Both the position numbers and the translations under genes were made by a program. Below the pieces are notes generated by a model that saw only the letters and a program-made list of their open reading frames with translations, did not search any database and was not told the origin of the DNA. Source: Streptomyces thinghirensis (GTDB lineage Bacteria > Actinomycetota > Actinomycetia > Streptomycetales > Streptomycetaceae). Taken from it: a DNA stretch of 64,000 nt. The stretch covers positions 62,001-126,000 of the forward strand of contig JAKFGP010000028.1 of the NCBI GenBank assembly GCA_021502835.1. The letters are read 5' to 3'. Positions within the stretch are counted from its first letter, which is position 1, and every line of letters begins with the position of its first letter. Below are positions 49,145 to 60,287 of this stretch, in pieces.

Positions 49145-49268
49145 GCTACCTGGCGCGCCGACCGCCGTCGCCACCGGCATGCCTCTCCCCGGGCCGGGGC
49201 GCAGGAGCGCAGGACGGGCAACGGCCCGGTTGGTCGGCTAGCCCCCACCAGAGCGGCCACCAGCCGAT

Positions 49269-49815
49269 TCATGGCCGGCCGCGGGTCGGGGGCGCCCGGC
49301 CAGCCGGCTCGCGCAGGTGGTGCGCGGTACCGACGACGGCGAGTGCCACGGTGTGCGGGTCGACGGAGTCCGGCAGCCGTCCGAGGTCTCGCTCGGCGTC
49401 CAGGTAGCCGGCTATCGCCTCCTGGATCGCGGCGAAGCCGGAGCCGCCGTCCTTCATGGCCTCGCGGACGCGCCTGGGGCCGCCGCCGGACGTGTCATGA
49501 CCAGGCCCGACAGAGCGGGGCCGCCGCCGTCGAGCGAGCGGGCGACCGCGTCGGGTTTCCGGCAACCGTGCCCTGTCCGGCGTGAACCGCCATGGCCCGC
49601 GCCTTATCCGTCGTCCGGGCGAAGCGGTCGAGGCAGAGTTCCGCCACGAACTCGTCGAGCCCCGCAAATGCGCGTGCAGCAGCCCCTTGGCGCAGCCCGC
49701 CTCAGCGGTGACCGACCGGCTGGTGAGCGCGCCGGGCCCGTCGCTCCACGATCCGTTCGGCGGCCGCGAACAGTCGCTCGCGCACGTCCGGCGTCGCCAC
49801 TCCACGGGGTGCCAT
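49269..49815 (-). CDS. TetR-family transcriptional regulator
   Basis: ATG 49815 starts MAPRGVATPDVRERLFAAAE, then RIVERDGPGALTSRSVTAEA, with the TetR HTH (ALTSRSVTAEAGCAKGLLHA, H-F-x-x-L-D-E-F-V) spanning two indels (near 49740 and 49655). The C-terminal part includes RVREAMKDGGSGFAAIQEAI, AGYLDAERDLGRLPDSVDPH and TVALAVVGTAHHLR, the ligand/dimer half. Short for a TetR protein (about 180 residues), as the C-terminal frame is blurred near 49300. It diverges from the methyltransferase gene; the 160-bp space between is AT-richer and probably holds its operator. Confidence 0.82.
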
Positions 49816-49977
49816 GGCCCTCTTTTCCTTCCGGCGTTCGGCGCCGTGAGCGGCGCGACCCTCGGATCGTAAGGGGATTGCCAGTATGGGCGCACGCCCC
49901 TGTTTGGAGCGAAACGCGCCCATACTCTGTGGGTGATCGCCCATTCTCCCTTTCCGTAAGGCATCCGGGAGGCACTC

Positions 49978-50830
49978 GTGTCGGAGATCGTCAACACCGA
50001 GCAGGCACAGGCGTGGAACGGCCCCGGAAGGCGCCCACTGGGCGCGCAACCAGGACCGGTGGAACGCCGTGAACGGGGGCTTCAACGAGCGCTGCTCCGA
50101 CGCCGCCGGCTCACCGGGGGGCCACCGGACCCTCGACATCGGCTGCGGCTCCGGGCAGACCCGCGCCTCGCCGCCCTCCGGACACCACGAGGCGGCGCCA
50201 CGGGCCTCGACCTGTCCCGGCGCGCATGCGGCCGAGGCGCGGGGCCCGGGCGGCGCGGGAGGGCGTCGCGAACGTCACCTTCACACAGGGCGACGCGCAG
50301 GCACACCTTCGAGCCGGACTCGTCCGACGCGGCGATCAGCCGCTACGGGGTGATGTTCTTCGCCGACCCGAAGCGGCCTTCCGCAACATCGGGCGCGCGC
50401 TGCGACCCGGCGGACGCCTGGCGTTCGTCTGCCCGGCCGATCCCTCGCTCAACGGCTGGGTGACGGCCATGGCGGCGCTGCGCGGATCCTCCCGCTCGGC
50501 GACTTCGACACCCCGGGGCTGCCCGGCATGTTCTCCCTGGCGTCCCCGGACCGGATCCGCGCCGTCCTCGCCGCGGCCGGATCCTCCGGCGTGGCCGTCG
50601 ACCGGGTCGAGGCGTACGGGGCACGGGGCAGGGAGCCGACGACGCGGCGGAGTTCCTGCTGAACACCGGGCCCGGCCGGCATTTCCTGAGCCAGGTCGGC
50701 ACCCCGAGCAGGCCCGTGCCCGCCACGCTCACCGCCCATCTGCGCGGCCACGAGGCGGCCGGCGGCGCGGTCCGACTGCGCAGCACGTCCCTGGCTGGTC
50801 ACGGCGGACCGCCCGACAGCCACCGCCTAG
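49978..50830 (+). CDS. SAM-dependent class I methyltransferase
   Basis: GTG 49978 follows GGGAGG. MSEIVNTEQAQAWNG leads into HWARNQDRWNAVN (indel near 50025), then motif I LDIGCGSGQT (the SAM glycine loop, indel near 50158), ATGLDLS, REGVANVTFTQGDAQAHTFE (acidic motif II; indels near 50230, 50305), AISRYGVMFFADPEAAFRNI, GRALRPGGRLAFVCPADPSL, a helical C-terminal half FSLASPDRIRAVLAAAG and EFLLNTGPGRHFLSQVGTPS. These are the typical class I methyltransferase elements; the substrate is unknown. Its stop TAG (50828-50830) lies within the CTAG that also ends the opposite glycosyltransferase. Confidence 0.85.
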
Positions 50831-52020
50831 GAGCCGGGGTTGGTCCCCGCCGGCCGGGACAGCAGGTCCCGCAGCGTCGCGAAGGACTGCTCCCAGGTCC
50901 ATTCCGTACGCACCCAGTGCCGTCCTTTCCCGCCCATCTCACGGGCGAGCCCGGGGTTGCGCAGGAGCCTGGATCAGACGGTCCGCCGTCGCCGCCACCG
51001 AGCGGCCGTCGACGACATGTCCCGTCTCGCCGTCGCGCACGGCGTCCGGGGCGCCGCCCGAGTCGCCCGCCACGACCGGGAGCCCGGACGCGGCGGCCTC
51101 CAGGTAGACGATGCCCAGGCCCTCGACCTCCAGGCCGCGCCTGCGTGTACGGCAGGGCATCGCGAACACGTCGGCTGCGGCGTAGAACGGTGGGAGCGCG
51201 TCGTGGCGGTGGCCACCGGCGAGGACGACCGAGTCCAGTACCCCTCGGCCGAAGCCAGTTGACGGAGCGCGGGCGCGTACGGGCCGTCGCCGACCAGGAG
51301 CAGTACGGCGTCGGGGACCGCCCTGCGCACCCACCGCAGCGCCCTGATCAGGGTGTCCCGCGCCCCTTGCGCGGGACCAGCCTGGCAGCGCAAAGGATCA
51401 CCGGGCGGCGGCCCAGGCCGTACCTGGCTCTGATCGGGCCGCCGTCCAGGGCCGGGCGGAAGACCGTGGTGTCCACGCCGGGGGACCAGGCAGAACGGTT
51501 CGGGTCCCGGGCGCGAGGGCCGCCTCGATGGGGCCCCTGGTGCTCGCGCTCAGCCAGGTCAGCGTGTCCACCTCCACGCGCCGACGCGGCGGCAGCAGGC
51601 CCCGGGCGCCGGGGGTGCGGGCCCACCACACCTCGTGGCCGTGGGTGGTGGCGGACGGCGGTACGGACACCCGCCGTACGCCGGAGCCGGCCCGCCATCA
51701 GCCCGAGGGCGCAGCCGCGCCGAACCACCCCGGTCGCAGCCGTACCGGCGGGCCACGGACGCGGCGTGTGCGGTGGCGCGGGGCGTGGGCAGGAGGGTGC
51801 GGGCACGGTGGCGGATCACCGGGTACGGGAAGGGGCCGCCAGGTTCCGCCGAGGCCGCCGGTGCCTCCGGTGGTGCGGGTGCTGTCGGTGCCGAGGTGAA
51901 CACGACCACCTCGTCGGGCGGAAGCGGTCGGCCAGTTCCCGGACGAAGGTCTCGGTGCACCCTGCCTGGGCGGGAAGTCGTTGGTGACGATCAGGGTGCG
52001 GGCAGGGGCTTCGTCTTCAT
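50827..52020 (-). CDS. Glycosyltransferase family 4 (phosphatidylinositol mannosyltransferase-like)
   Basis: ATG 52020 begins MKTKPLPAP, then (indel near 51990) LIVTNDFPPRQGGIETFVRE, VVVFTSAPTAPAPPEAPAAS, PFPYPVIRHRARTLLPTPRA, a conserved HGHEVWWARTPGARGLLRRV acceptor-side loop, RLPPGVDTTVFRPALDGGPI, LILCAARLVPRKGRDTLIRA (nucleotide site), LLLVGDGPYAPALRQLASAE and FYAAADVFAMPCRTRRRGLE, then the E-x7-E motif EGLGIVYLEAAASGLPVVAG and GDSGGAPDAVRDGETGHVVD. The W-W-A-R and R-R-G-L-E-V-E-G-L-G features are those of PimB'-like GT4 enzymes. It probably mannosylates a lipid or glycan. Frameshifts near 51920, 51735, 51685, 51600, 51365, 51245, 51190 and 50970. Confidence 0.87.
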
Positions 52021-53154
52021 GCGACGACCGCCTTCCGCGCGGAGGGGAGGCAGCGGCCTACGGGCCCGCCGACCGGTGGGCCAGACGCCCAGCACCAGCG
52101 GATAGACCAGGTAGCCGGAAGCGCGTCGCCGGCATCAGGGCCGCCGCCAGGCTGAGGCCGAGCGCGAGTCGCGCCGCCGCCGCCCGGCCACCGTCGACGG
52201 AGGGCGCACCGCTAGCGAGAGCGATTATAGGCGCCGCACCGAGAGGCGCGACGGCGATCACCGCGCGCCGCCGGGGAGGTGCACCGCCAGCAGATGTCCG
52301 GGCGGCGGTTCCGCGGCGGGGGAGACGGTGGCGGTCAGGCCGAGCGGGAAGGCGACGACACCCCGGTAAAGCCGGCGGGGCCGGCGAGCGGTGAAGGGCA
52401 GTACCGCCGCCGCGTCGCGGTGGACAGGTCACCACGGCCGCGCACCGCAGGGGCCGGCCGCCTCCGAGTACGGCGATCAGGGCGAGGGCCACGGGAGCGC
52501 GGGCCAGGCGGTCCACTTGAGGGCGGCGGCGGCTCCGAGAGCGCCAGGCCCGCCCGGCCCGGACGCCCCCTGCCCGGCAGTGAGGCACGCCGAGACACAT
52601 CAGCCCGGCCACCGGCAGGATCGGATCCCGCCCACCGCGAGGGGCAGCGCGATCAGTGCGGGCAGGCAAGCAGCCAGGAGCGGTTCACTCCGGCGGCGGC
52701 GAGGGAGGCGACGGAACGCGCCGCCCCAGCCACCAGCGGGCGTCCCCGGGCAGCACGCCGAAGAGCGCCATCCCCGGCAGGTAGGGGTTGAAGTCGGCCA
52801 CGGCCACGGGGTCGGTGACGCGGACTTGCCGGTCGTGAGCAACAGAAGCCCCGACCGTTCGACGACGGCGACACCTCCAACTTGCCCCAGCCCGCCGCCA
52901 CCCAGCCGACGAGCAGCGGCGGAGACAGCGGCCCCTAGCATAGCGGCCGACGCGGGCCGCGGGAGCGGGACGGGAGCCGGACGATCAGATCGCCGCCACC
53001 GCCGCGTACCTCTCGCGCCCGCCACCCACCCCCACACCCGGTGCGGGCCCCGGAAGGCCGGACGCCATCGCGAACCCCGGCGCGACGACCGCGCACCCGG
53101 TCCACGCATACCGTTCGACGCGCCTGGCGGCGTACGTCGCGGCATGCTCCTCAA
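52018..53154 (-). CDS. GT87/DUF2029-like polytopic membrane glycosyltransferase (heavily frameshifted)
   Basis: The gene is broken into many frames but shows a polytopic membrane pattern: RSGLLLLTTGKSASVTDP, ADFNPYLPGMALFGVLPGDA (the F-N-P-Y-L-P-G-M-A element common in GT87-type proteins), LIALPLAVGG, DPILPVAGLMCLGV, AALKWTAWPALPVALALI, GVVAFPLGLT, LLAVHLP, VIAVAPLGAAPIIALASGAP and the C-terminal GYLVYPLVLGVWPTGRRARR. GT87 enzymes use polyprenyl-phosphate mannose to build lipoglycans or cell-wall arabinans. Its end overlaps or abuts the start of the GT4 gene, suggesting an envelope-glycan pair. The N-terminus is unclear; 53154 is only the most upstream plausible start. Function is inferred from membrane pattern, a motif and the neighbour. 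Confidence 0.55.
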
Positions 53155-53309
53155 GGGTCTTCCTCGCGTCCGTCGACGCTAGGAATCCGCCGGGCCGGAC
53201 GGCGTCAACCGGGAGGCTCCGCACCTGGGACTCAACCCGCGTGGTACGACATCCGCCCGCGGACTCGACCCGAGCGGTGACGCGCGCCGCCCCGGCCGGG
53301 ATCATGGGC

Positions 53310-54525
53310 GCATGAGTACGTCGCTTCAGCGGCGGTTCCGCGCCTGGATCTTCCACCCGCCTACCCCTGGGCCACCGGCGGTGTCCTGACCGCCGGCGCG
53401 GTCACGGAGCTGATCGTCATTCCCGGGTCCGTGACGACCACGGTCGGGGCGCCGTGTCCGCCGCCTCGCTGATGTGGCGGCGGTCCTTCCTGCCGGTCGC
53501 GGTGCTCACGGTCGCGGCGGGGCTCTCGGGTCCGCCGGGGACGTCAACCTGTACCTCTCTGATCGTGGGCGAGCGGGCTCGTCGGTTGCTACTCGCTCGG
53601 CCGGCACCGGTACTGCACCCCGCCGTGACCGTCGCGGGCGGCGCGCTCGGCGCCCTGTGCGTGAACCTGGTGCACATCAACACCTGGTCGCGGATGGAAC
53701 TCGCCGGTGCCCGCGCTCTGGGAGAAGGGCCTGCCTAGCCTGCTCTGCCGAGTCGCTCCTGCTGACCGTGGTCGTCTTCGGGGCCGTGATGATGGGCGAC
53801 GCGGTCCGCTCCCGGGAGAGACCCGCACCGAACGGCACCTCGCCCAGGCCCAGTTGATCGCGATGGAGCGACAGCAGGCCGCCGAGGCCGAGGGGCCGCC
53901 ATCGCCTGCGAGCTGCACGACATCGTCTCGGCACTGAGTCAGATGATCGCCGTCCAGGCCGAGAGCGCCACCCTACACCACCCCCTCGGACTCACTCCCG
54001 AAGGCCGCGAGGGCTTCCAGCAAGATCGCCACCACGGCCCGCTCTCGATGGCAGAACTGCGCCGCCTCCTCGGCGTCCTGCGCACCTCCGAGGGCGATAC
54101 GGCCCCTCACCGCCCCGCAGCCGACCCTCGACCACACCGCCGAACTGGTGGAGCAGCACCGGGCGGTGGGCGGCGTGCTGAACTGAAAGGTGTACCGGAG
54201 CGGCTGGCGCTGCCCGCCGCGTGGGAGCGTCCGCCTACCGGATCACCCAGGAGGCGCCGACCAGCGCACGCAAGCACGCGCCCTGCGCCCGTACGGTGGT
54301 GGAGGTCGACTACGGCGCCGACCGGCTGCTCACGCTGCGCATTCACGACGACGGATCCTGCTGGATGCCCGTCCGGACTCCGGAACAGGCGTCCCGAGTA
54401 CGGGGCCACGGTTCGACCTGGAGGTGGGAGCGGGCCGCGCTGGTCGGCGCGTCGGCTCAGGCGCGGCGCGGCACCGGACGGCGGGGCTTCCCGTGGTGGA
54501 GGCGGACTCCTGGGGAGCCGGGTGA
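53310..54525 (+). CDS. Sensor histidine kinase (LiaS/DesK type), degenerate
   Basis: ATG 53310 begins MSTSLQRRFRAWIF, then several hydrophobic helices (GGVLTAGAVTELIVIPGSV, LPVAVLTVAAGLSG, LHPAVTVAGGALGALCVNLV, LLTVVVFGAVMMGDAVRSR). A coiled linker leads to the HisKA_3 dimerisation helix with the phospho-acceptor motif C-E-L-H-D-I-V-S (His at about 53918; RELHDIVSHS expected), SQMIAVQAESA, SMAELRRLLGVLRTSEGD and an HATPase part, SAYRITQEAPTSARKHAPCA, with the N-box Asn changed (expected A-L-T-N-A-R-K-H). The D-x-G-x-G box is distorted. Indels near 53355, 53445, 53540, 53725, 53810, 53895, 53960, 54025, 54105 and 54215. The response regulator gene follows. Possibly a decaying pair rather than pure sequencing error. 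Confidence 0.7.
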
Positions 54526-54530
54526 CACCC

Positions 54531-55233
54531 ATGGAGAGCGAGAGAAGGAGGACGACGAGGATCAGGGTACTGGTCGTCCATTTAATCAGGTGGTCCGTAC
54601 GCACCGGCTTCGAGAACTTCTGGGCACCCAGGGGACATCGAGATCATCGGTGAGGCCGAGGACGGTACAAGCGTGCGGATCGCCAGACCCGCCCCGACCT
54701 CGCACTCCTCCTCGACATCCGATGCCGCACAGAACGGAATCGAGGCGGCCCAAGCGAGATCCCGGGTCACGTCCGGCGGCGCCGGGACGAAGGTCCTGAT
54801 GCCGACGACCTTCGGCTCGACGAGTACGTGAACGACGCGCTCGCGGCCGGGGCCGGCGGCTTCCCTCAAGGTCGCCACCTTTCCCGGAACTGCCGCACGC
54901 GGGTCCGTAGGCGGACGGCAAACGCCCTGCTCTCGCCCGGGTCCCAAGCGGTTGATCGCCGAGTTCGTCCACGCGCGCGCGTCACGGCTGCCGGTCCACT
55001 CGGCGACGACCCTACGGCCAGGGAGACGGAGGTGCTGACCCTGATCGCGCGTGGTCTGTCCAACGCGGAGATCGCGGGCCGCCTCACCATCACCGATCAC
55101 ACGGTGAAGACCCACATCAACCGGCTGTTCGCCAAGTTGGAACTGCGCGAGACTGGGCCCAGGCCGTGGATCGCCGCCCCATGAGCTGGGCCTGGTCTGC
55201 GCGGTGGCGGCGCCGGGGGCCCGGCGCCGGTAG
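54531..55233 (+). CDS. NarL/FixJ-type response regulator with altered receiver domain
   Basis: ATG 54531 starts a run of charged residues, then RIRVLVV followed by H-F-N-Q-V-V-R-T-G-F, where the acidic pair D-D of a receiver domain should be. It continues with KLLGTQGDIEIIGEAEDG, LALLDIRMP with the phosphorylatable Asp, then VLMPTTFGLDEYVNDALAAG (normal: VLILTTFDLDEYV), a lost lysine in the GFLLKD-like loop, and GAGGF. The C-terminal LuxR-type HTH is intact: TARETEVLTLIARGLSNAEI, AGRLTITDHTVKTHINRLFA and KLELR. After an indel near 55160 it ends AQAVIAAHELGLV. Indels also near 54640, 54670, 54720 and 54940. It should bind DNA, but phosphorylation control may be lost. Adjacent to the kinase. 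Confidence 0.72.
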
Positions 55234-55275
55234 ACACCCGCCGTGCCGGGCCCGTCCTCGCCGGCCTTCCGACCC

Positions 55276-58241
55276 TCAACTGGAGAAGCTGACGTGCGCG
55301 AGCCGCAGAGAGCCGCGCAGTCCGGATGCGGAGATCGTCAGAACGCCCCCGGCCGTCAGCGCGCGGCGCCGAGTTCCACGTAGTCGTACGGTCCTGGTGT
55401 GGCGCGTCCGGTGATCCGCACCGCCAGGACCTGCCGCCGTCGAGGGCGATCTCCACGGTGCCCTCGCTCCCCGCCACCGTCACCGTCACCCCGGTGACTC
55501 TAGGGGCCGAAGTCGCAGTCGCGGTAGAGCAGTTGGCCCGCGCCGCCCGCCACCGGCGTCACCGCGTCGTCCGTGGCCCGGGTCCGGTCGACGATCTCCG
55601 TGCCGCTCTTGATCGTCGAAGTCGACGGCCGCCAGGCCTGCTTCGCGGACCGGGCGGCGGCGCGGCGGGCTCGCCGGTCGAGTGTCACGGGTGGCCGACA
55701 GACGGACGTCCTCGGCTGGAGGCACCCGCCAGCAGGGCGTACGGGCCCGGCCCAGCCGCCACCGGTCGTGCGCCACGTCCCAGAACGCGAAGGCGGACAG
55801 CGGGAGTTCGAAGGCCAGCCGCGCCGTGGCCCCCGGGGGCAGGGTGATGCGGCGGTGGGCCAGCAGTTCGCGGCGCGGGCGCGGGACCGACGGGGCCCCG
55901 GCGCGGCGTAGAGCTGCACCACCTCGTCGGCGGTGACGGCTCCCGTGTTGGTGACCGTGAAGGACACGGACACCTCCCCGTCCGCCACCCGCGCGTCGCC
56001 AGGTCCGCGTACGAGAAGGACGCGTACGACAGACCGTGCCCGAAGGGGAACAGCGGCGTCCCTCGAAGTACAGGTAGGTCTGGCGGCCGCCGATCACGTC
56101 GTAGTCGAGCAGGTCCGGCAGGTCGGCGTCGTCCGCGTACCAGGTCCGCGGGAGCGCCTGGCGGGGGAGACGTCCTCGGCCAGGACCCGGGCTAGCGCGG
56201 TGCCGGCCGCCTGGCTCGCCGTGCGGGTCCAGAGCACCGCCGGGAGCACCTCCGCGTCGACGGCGTACGGGTAGGCGGACACCAGCGTCAGCATCGGTGC
56301 TCGCTGGCGGCGCGAGCCGCGCGCAGCAGGTGTTCCTGGTGGTCGGGCAGCCTGCAGGGTCGTACGGTCCTCGGTCTCCCGGCCGTTGATGTGGGTCGTT
56401 GCCCGCCACCACCACGACCACGTCGGCTCTCCGCCGCCACGGCGCGTCACCGCGTCCTCGCCGCGCTCGGTGACGACCAGCTCGAAGACCTCCTGGGCCT
56501 CGCGTTCGGAGGTGGCCTCCACGGAAGGGCCGAGGAGGTCTCCACGGAGGGGTCCGAGGCGGCAACCTTCACGCCGTCGGCGGCGACATGGACGCACGAC
56601 CCGTTCCCGCGTGCTGGAGGAGGTGCCCGTTCCCGTGGGGTTCCAGGGGGAACGTCTCCTGCACGACCCAGCCGCCGGGCTGGTCGGCGGAGGCGCGGAG
56701 GTAGCCGTCCTCGGCGACCAGAGGTAGTGGCCGTCGGGTGCGCGCAGGGTGAGGACGCCCCGCCCCAGTCGACGAGCGCGAGTTCGGTGCCGTGGCGTCG
56801 GTGGTGAGGGGCGGCAGGTCGGTGCGGCCGGCCAGCAGGGGCCGGGTCGAGGGCGCCCGGTGCCGCGCGCGCGTCGCCGGGGAGTCGTCCGACGGGAGCA
56901 TCGCAGGAACGTACCGCGGCGGTTCAGCCGGACCCGGTCCACGCCCTCCGCGAAGCTCCCGCGTTCGGCGCCGAACCGCTCGTACAGGCCCTCCAGCGGG
57001 GTGAACGGTGGATGAGCGTGCCGCTGTACCAGTCGAGCTGGCACTCGTCGGCGAGCAGCCCGACGACCGCGACCCGGGCGCCGGGGGCCAGCGGCAGCAC
57101 GCCGTCGTTCTTGAGCAGGACGATCCGCCTGCTCGGCCGTCTCCAGTGCCAGCGCCCGGTGCTCCGGCGTCTCGAAGCCGGCGGCCGCGTCTCCGCGGTG
57201 ACGGCGTACGGGTCGCCCTGGGTCGAACTCGCCGAGCCGGAACGGACCGACAGCTGCCGGCGCACGGCCGCGTCGATGTCGGCTCTGGTGAGGAGGCCCT
57301 GGTCGAGGGCGCCCCGTACGCGGGCGACGATCCTCGAGGAGTCCGTGCCGGGTCGGCGATGTCCACCCCGGCCCGCAGCGCGGCGGCGGTCGCCTCCTCG
57401 GGGTGTCGGCGCAGTGCTCGGAGTCGACCAGGTTGGACGGGCGCCCGCGTCCGAGCAGACCAGGAGATCGGCCTCCGTCCAGCGCGCAGCTGCCGGTTCA
57501 GGTACGGGGAGACGTGGTTGGGGCGGCCGTTGACCAGGTGTGCCGCCGGCATCACCCCGGCCACCGCGCCTGCCTCGACCTGTCTCGCGGAAGGCACGCA
57601 GGTCGTACTCGTTCAGGATGGGGGCGACGGACGCCGAGGACGTGTCCCGGTCGGTCTGTTGTTGTGCGCGAGCCAGTGCTTGAGGACGGGCGCCGCGCCA
57701 GTACGTCGGATGCTCGCCGGCAGGCCGCGGTGCGGTAGGCGGTGGCGATGGCCGAGGTGAGTCCGGGTCCTCGGAGTAGCCCTCCTCGTTCCGGCCCGAC
57801 AGGGGTGGCGCAGTAGGTTCACGGTCGGGGACCAGACGTTGAGGCTGACGTGTCGTCGCGGGTGCGCATCGCCCGAGCTCCTGGACACCGCCTCGCCGAC
57901 CCGGCGCACCAGGTCCTCGTTTCAGGTGGCGCCGATCCCCACGGCCTGCGGAACACGGTCGCCGGCCCATCCAGGCCACGCCGTGCAGCGCCTCCTGGCC
58001 GGTGCGGAAGGCGGCGATGCCGAGCTGTTCCATGGCGGGCCCGAACTGGTGCAGGAACTCCGGTCTCTCGTCGAGCGTGAGCCGCGACATCAGGTCGTCG
58101 ACCGCTTCGCGAACGGCAGACGCGGATCACGGAAAGGCGGCGTGGGCGGCGTGGGTGCGGTCCCGTGGAGTTCCCTTGCGATGGAGCGCCAGGCGCTTTC
58201 AGCGCTTGATGCTCAGTCGACCCGGGGGTGGTGCTCGTCAC
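55276..58241 (-). CDS. Glycoside hydrolase family 3 beta-glycosidase with C-terminal CBM6-like domain
   Basis: A beta-glucosidase/xylosidase-type enzyme. After an uncertain N-terminus (start 58241 chosen; first clear family sequence FRDPRLPFAKRVDDLMSRLT, LDERPEFLHQFGPAMEQLGI near 58120-58010) come IAAFRTGQEALHGVAWMGPA, TVFPQAVGIGATWNEDLVRR, the nucleophile segment LLVCSDAGAPSNLVDS (Asp in S-D), LALETAEQADRP and ERRRAAAGPRRPG of the (alpha/beta)6 sandwich, VVVVVAGNDPHINGRETEDR with the acid/base region, GRLPRTWYADDADLPDLLDY, FEGTPLFPFGHGLSYASFSY and EVSVSFTVTNTGAVTADEVV (Fn3-like). At the end a CBM6-type domain reads LLYRDCDFGP, VTVTVAGSEGTVEIALDGGQ and VELGAARADGRG, with stop at 55276. At least a dozen indels. 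No signal peptide seen, so probably intracellular or non-classically exported. Confidence 0.88.
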
Positions 58242-58383
58242 TTCCGCGCATCACCTCCGACTTCTCACCGCAACCCAAGCGTCACATGAGCTGGTTCGGC
58301 CGACCTCGCCCTCCCGATACCTCGGAGGAATTCTGGAAGCGACTCTGTGCACCCCCAGGCGTTCACTTAACCTCGCAGCAACA

Positions 58384-58397
58384 TCGAAGCGCTTCGA
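58384..58397. promoter_or_regulatory. LacI-type operator in the GH3/sugar-importer divergent promoter
   Basis: TCGAAGCGCTTCGA is a perfect 14-bp palindrome with a central CG, the hallmark of LacI-family operators (compare TGAAAGCGCTTTCA-type sites). It lies in the 315-bp gene-free stretch 58242-58556 between the divergent GH3 and binding-protein genes. A weaker related site, GGCGCTTTCAGCGCTT (about 58192-58207), is near the GH3 start. The LacI regulator gene itself is not in the window. Confidence 0.72.
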
Positions 58398-58556
58398 CTA
58401 CGAGGCTCACATCCGGAAGTGCACCTGACGCACCTTGAGGTGCGACGGACCTGGGCCTTCCTCCGACGACCGCTTCAGCTCAGCCAGTTCCACTCGAGAC
58501 ACCGCAGCCGACGGCCACCGCCGGGTGTCCTGGTGCGCCACGAAGGGCTTGACGCA

Positions 58557-60253
58557 ATGACGCCGAACGCCGCCTCCGGCCCCAGCCGGAGAAAGTTCCT
58601 CGCCTCCGGCGGTCGCCACCGCAGCGGTGGCGGGAGGGGATGCCGCTGCTCTCCGCCTGCGGCGGGGGCGGGAAGAACGACCGCAAGGAGGGGACCACGT
58701 CGGGGAAGGACGCGCAGAAGATCCTTCCGGCCTTCGTGGCGTCGAACGTCGTGACGCCGGACATCCCCGCCAAGAACGGATCGGCGGCGGGCTTCACCAG
58801 CGATCCCCACGGCCGAGCTCAAGACGTCGGTGCCGAAGAAGCTGGGCAGCGGCGGCAAGCTCTCGGTCATGGCGCCCTTCTGGGGCACCCGCCCAAGGGC
58901 CGACAACCCGTACTACACGGCCATGAACGCGGCCACCGGCGTCGAGGTCGCCTGGCAGAACCAGGACGGCGTGACCTACGACCAGAAACTCGGCGCGGTC
59001 CTCGCCTCCAGCGACATCCCCGACGTCGTGGTCGTCCCCGGCTGGAACCTCAACGGCCGCATCCCCAGCGCCGTCAACGCCAAGTTCGCGGACCTCGGCC
59101 CCTACCTGTCCGGCGACAAGGTCAAGGACTACCCGGAACCTGGCCGCGGTCCCGACCGAGGCCTGGCAGCGCGGCATCTTCGGCGGCGTGCTCCGGGCGG
59201 TCCCGATGCCGGCCTCGTACGTCACCGACATCGCCCCGCTCTACCGCAGGGACCTTCGCGAAGAAGGGCTACTCCGTCCCGAAGAGCCCCGAGGAGTTCC
59301 TGTCCTGGGCCAAGGAGGCCACCGACGCCAAGTCCGAGCTCTGGGCCTGCGACGACATGAAGTGGACGGCGTTCAACATCTTCGGTGTCCTCTCCGGCAG
59401 CGACAAGGCGCTGGTGGAACCTGGAGGGCGACAAGCTGGTCAACCGCATCGAGACCGACGAGTACCTCGAAGCCCTGGAGTGGACACGAACGCTGTACGC
59501 CGCCGAGGTGGTCCACCCCGACGCGGTGCAGGCGCAAGGCGGGCGGCAACGCCGGCAACCGGCTCACCGCCGGGGAGATCCTGGTCTACAACCAGAACAT
59601 CTCCGACTGGTGGGGCAAGACGGCCGAACAGCGCACCCAGAACCCGGACTTCGACATCGCCGCGTTCGACATCTTCGGCGCCGACGGCGGCGACCCCCAC
59701 GCTGTGGGCGGTCCAGCCGGCCAACATCTTCACCCTTCGCCAGCAAGAAGGCGGGCAAGCAGCAGATCAAGGACTTCCTCGCCTCTGCAACTACTGTGCC
59801 GCGCCGTACGGCACCAAGGAGTTCATGCTCACCGCCTACGGCGTCGAGGGCACCGACTACGACCTGAAGAGCGGCCTGCCGGTCAAGACCCAGCAGGGCG
59901 TCAACGAGGTCAACGGCGCCTTCGACTACACCGGCAACCCGCCCCGTACATCGCCTACCCCGACCTCCCCGAGGTCACCCGGGGCATGGTCGAGTGGCAG
60001 CAGCGCATGGGCGCCTTCACCAAGAAGTCCTCCTTCTTCGGGCTGACCGTCACCGAGCCCACCCCGCTGGGCCAACCTCGCCGACGACTTCGAGCAGCTG
60101 GAGGACGACGTCGTGCGCGGCCGCAAGAAGATCAGCGACGTGCAGCAGGCGGTGTCGGACTGGAAGGAGAAGGGCGGCGACGGCCTGCGGGACTGGTACA
60201 AGAAGCTGCTCGACGACAACGGCTCCAACGGCGACAACGGCACCACGAACTGA
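58557..60253 (+). CDS. Sugar ABC transporter substrate-binding lipoprotein (LplA-like, CUT1)
   Basis: ATG 58557 starts MTPNAASGPSRRKFLA, a twin-arginine motif, then (indel near 58605) a hydrophobic helix ending MPLLSACGGGG (lipobox Cys). Mature parts: ILPAFVASNVVTPDIPAKNG, AELKTSVPKKLGSGGKLSVM, NPYYTAMNAATGVEVAWQNQ, GVTYDQKLGAVLASSDIPDV, VVVPGWNLNGRIPSAVNAKF, FAKKGYSVPKSPEEFLSWAK, LWACDDMKWTAFNIFGVLSG, RLTAGEILVYNQNISDWWGK and YGTKEFMLTAYGVEGTDYDL. The long length (about 560 residues), with the Y-T-M-N-x-x-T-G-V-E-V element, matches LplA-type oligosaccharide binding proteins. Indels near 58800, 59142, 59255, 59415, 59545, 59698, 59740, 59788, 59940 and 60068. Likely binds xyloglucan or beta-glucan oligosaccharides, given the flanking enzymes. 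Confidence 0.9.
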
Positions 60254-60287
60254 CCCCAGGCACAGGCCCGACGGCAAGGAGAAGGCC

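Noticed and set aside
49042..49272. An alternative C-terminal frame extending the TetR gene (MNRLVAALVGAS...)
   Set aside because: It would run through the terminator hairpin at 49102-49144; the frame ending at 49269 is simpler.
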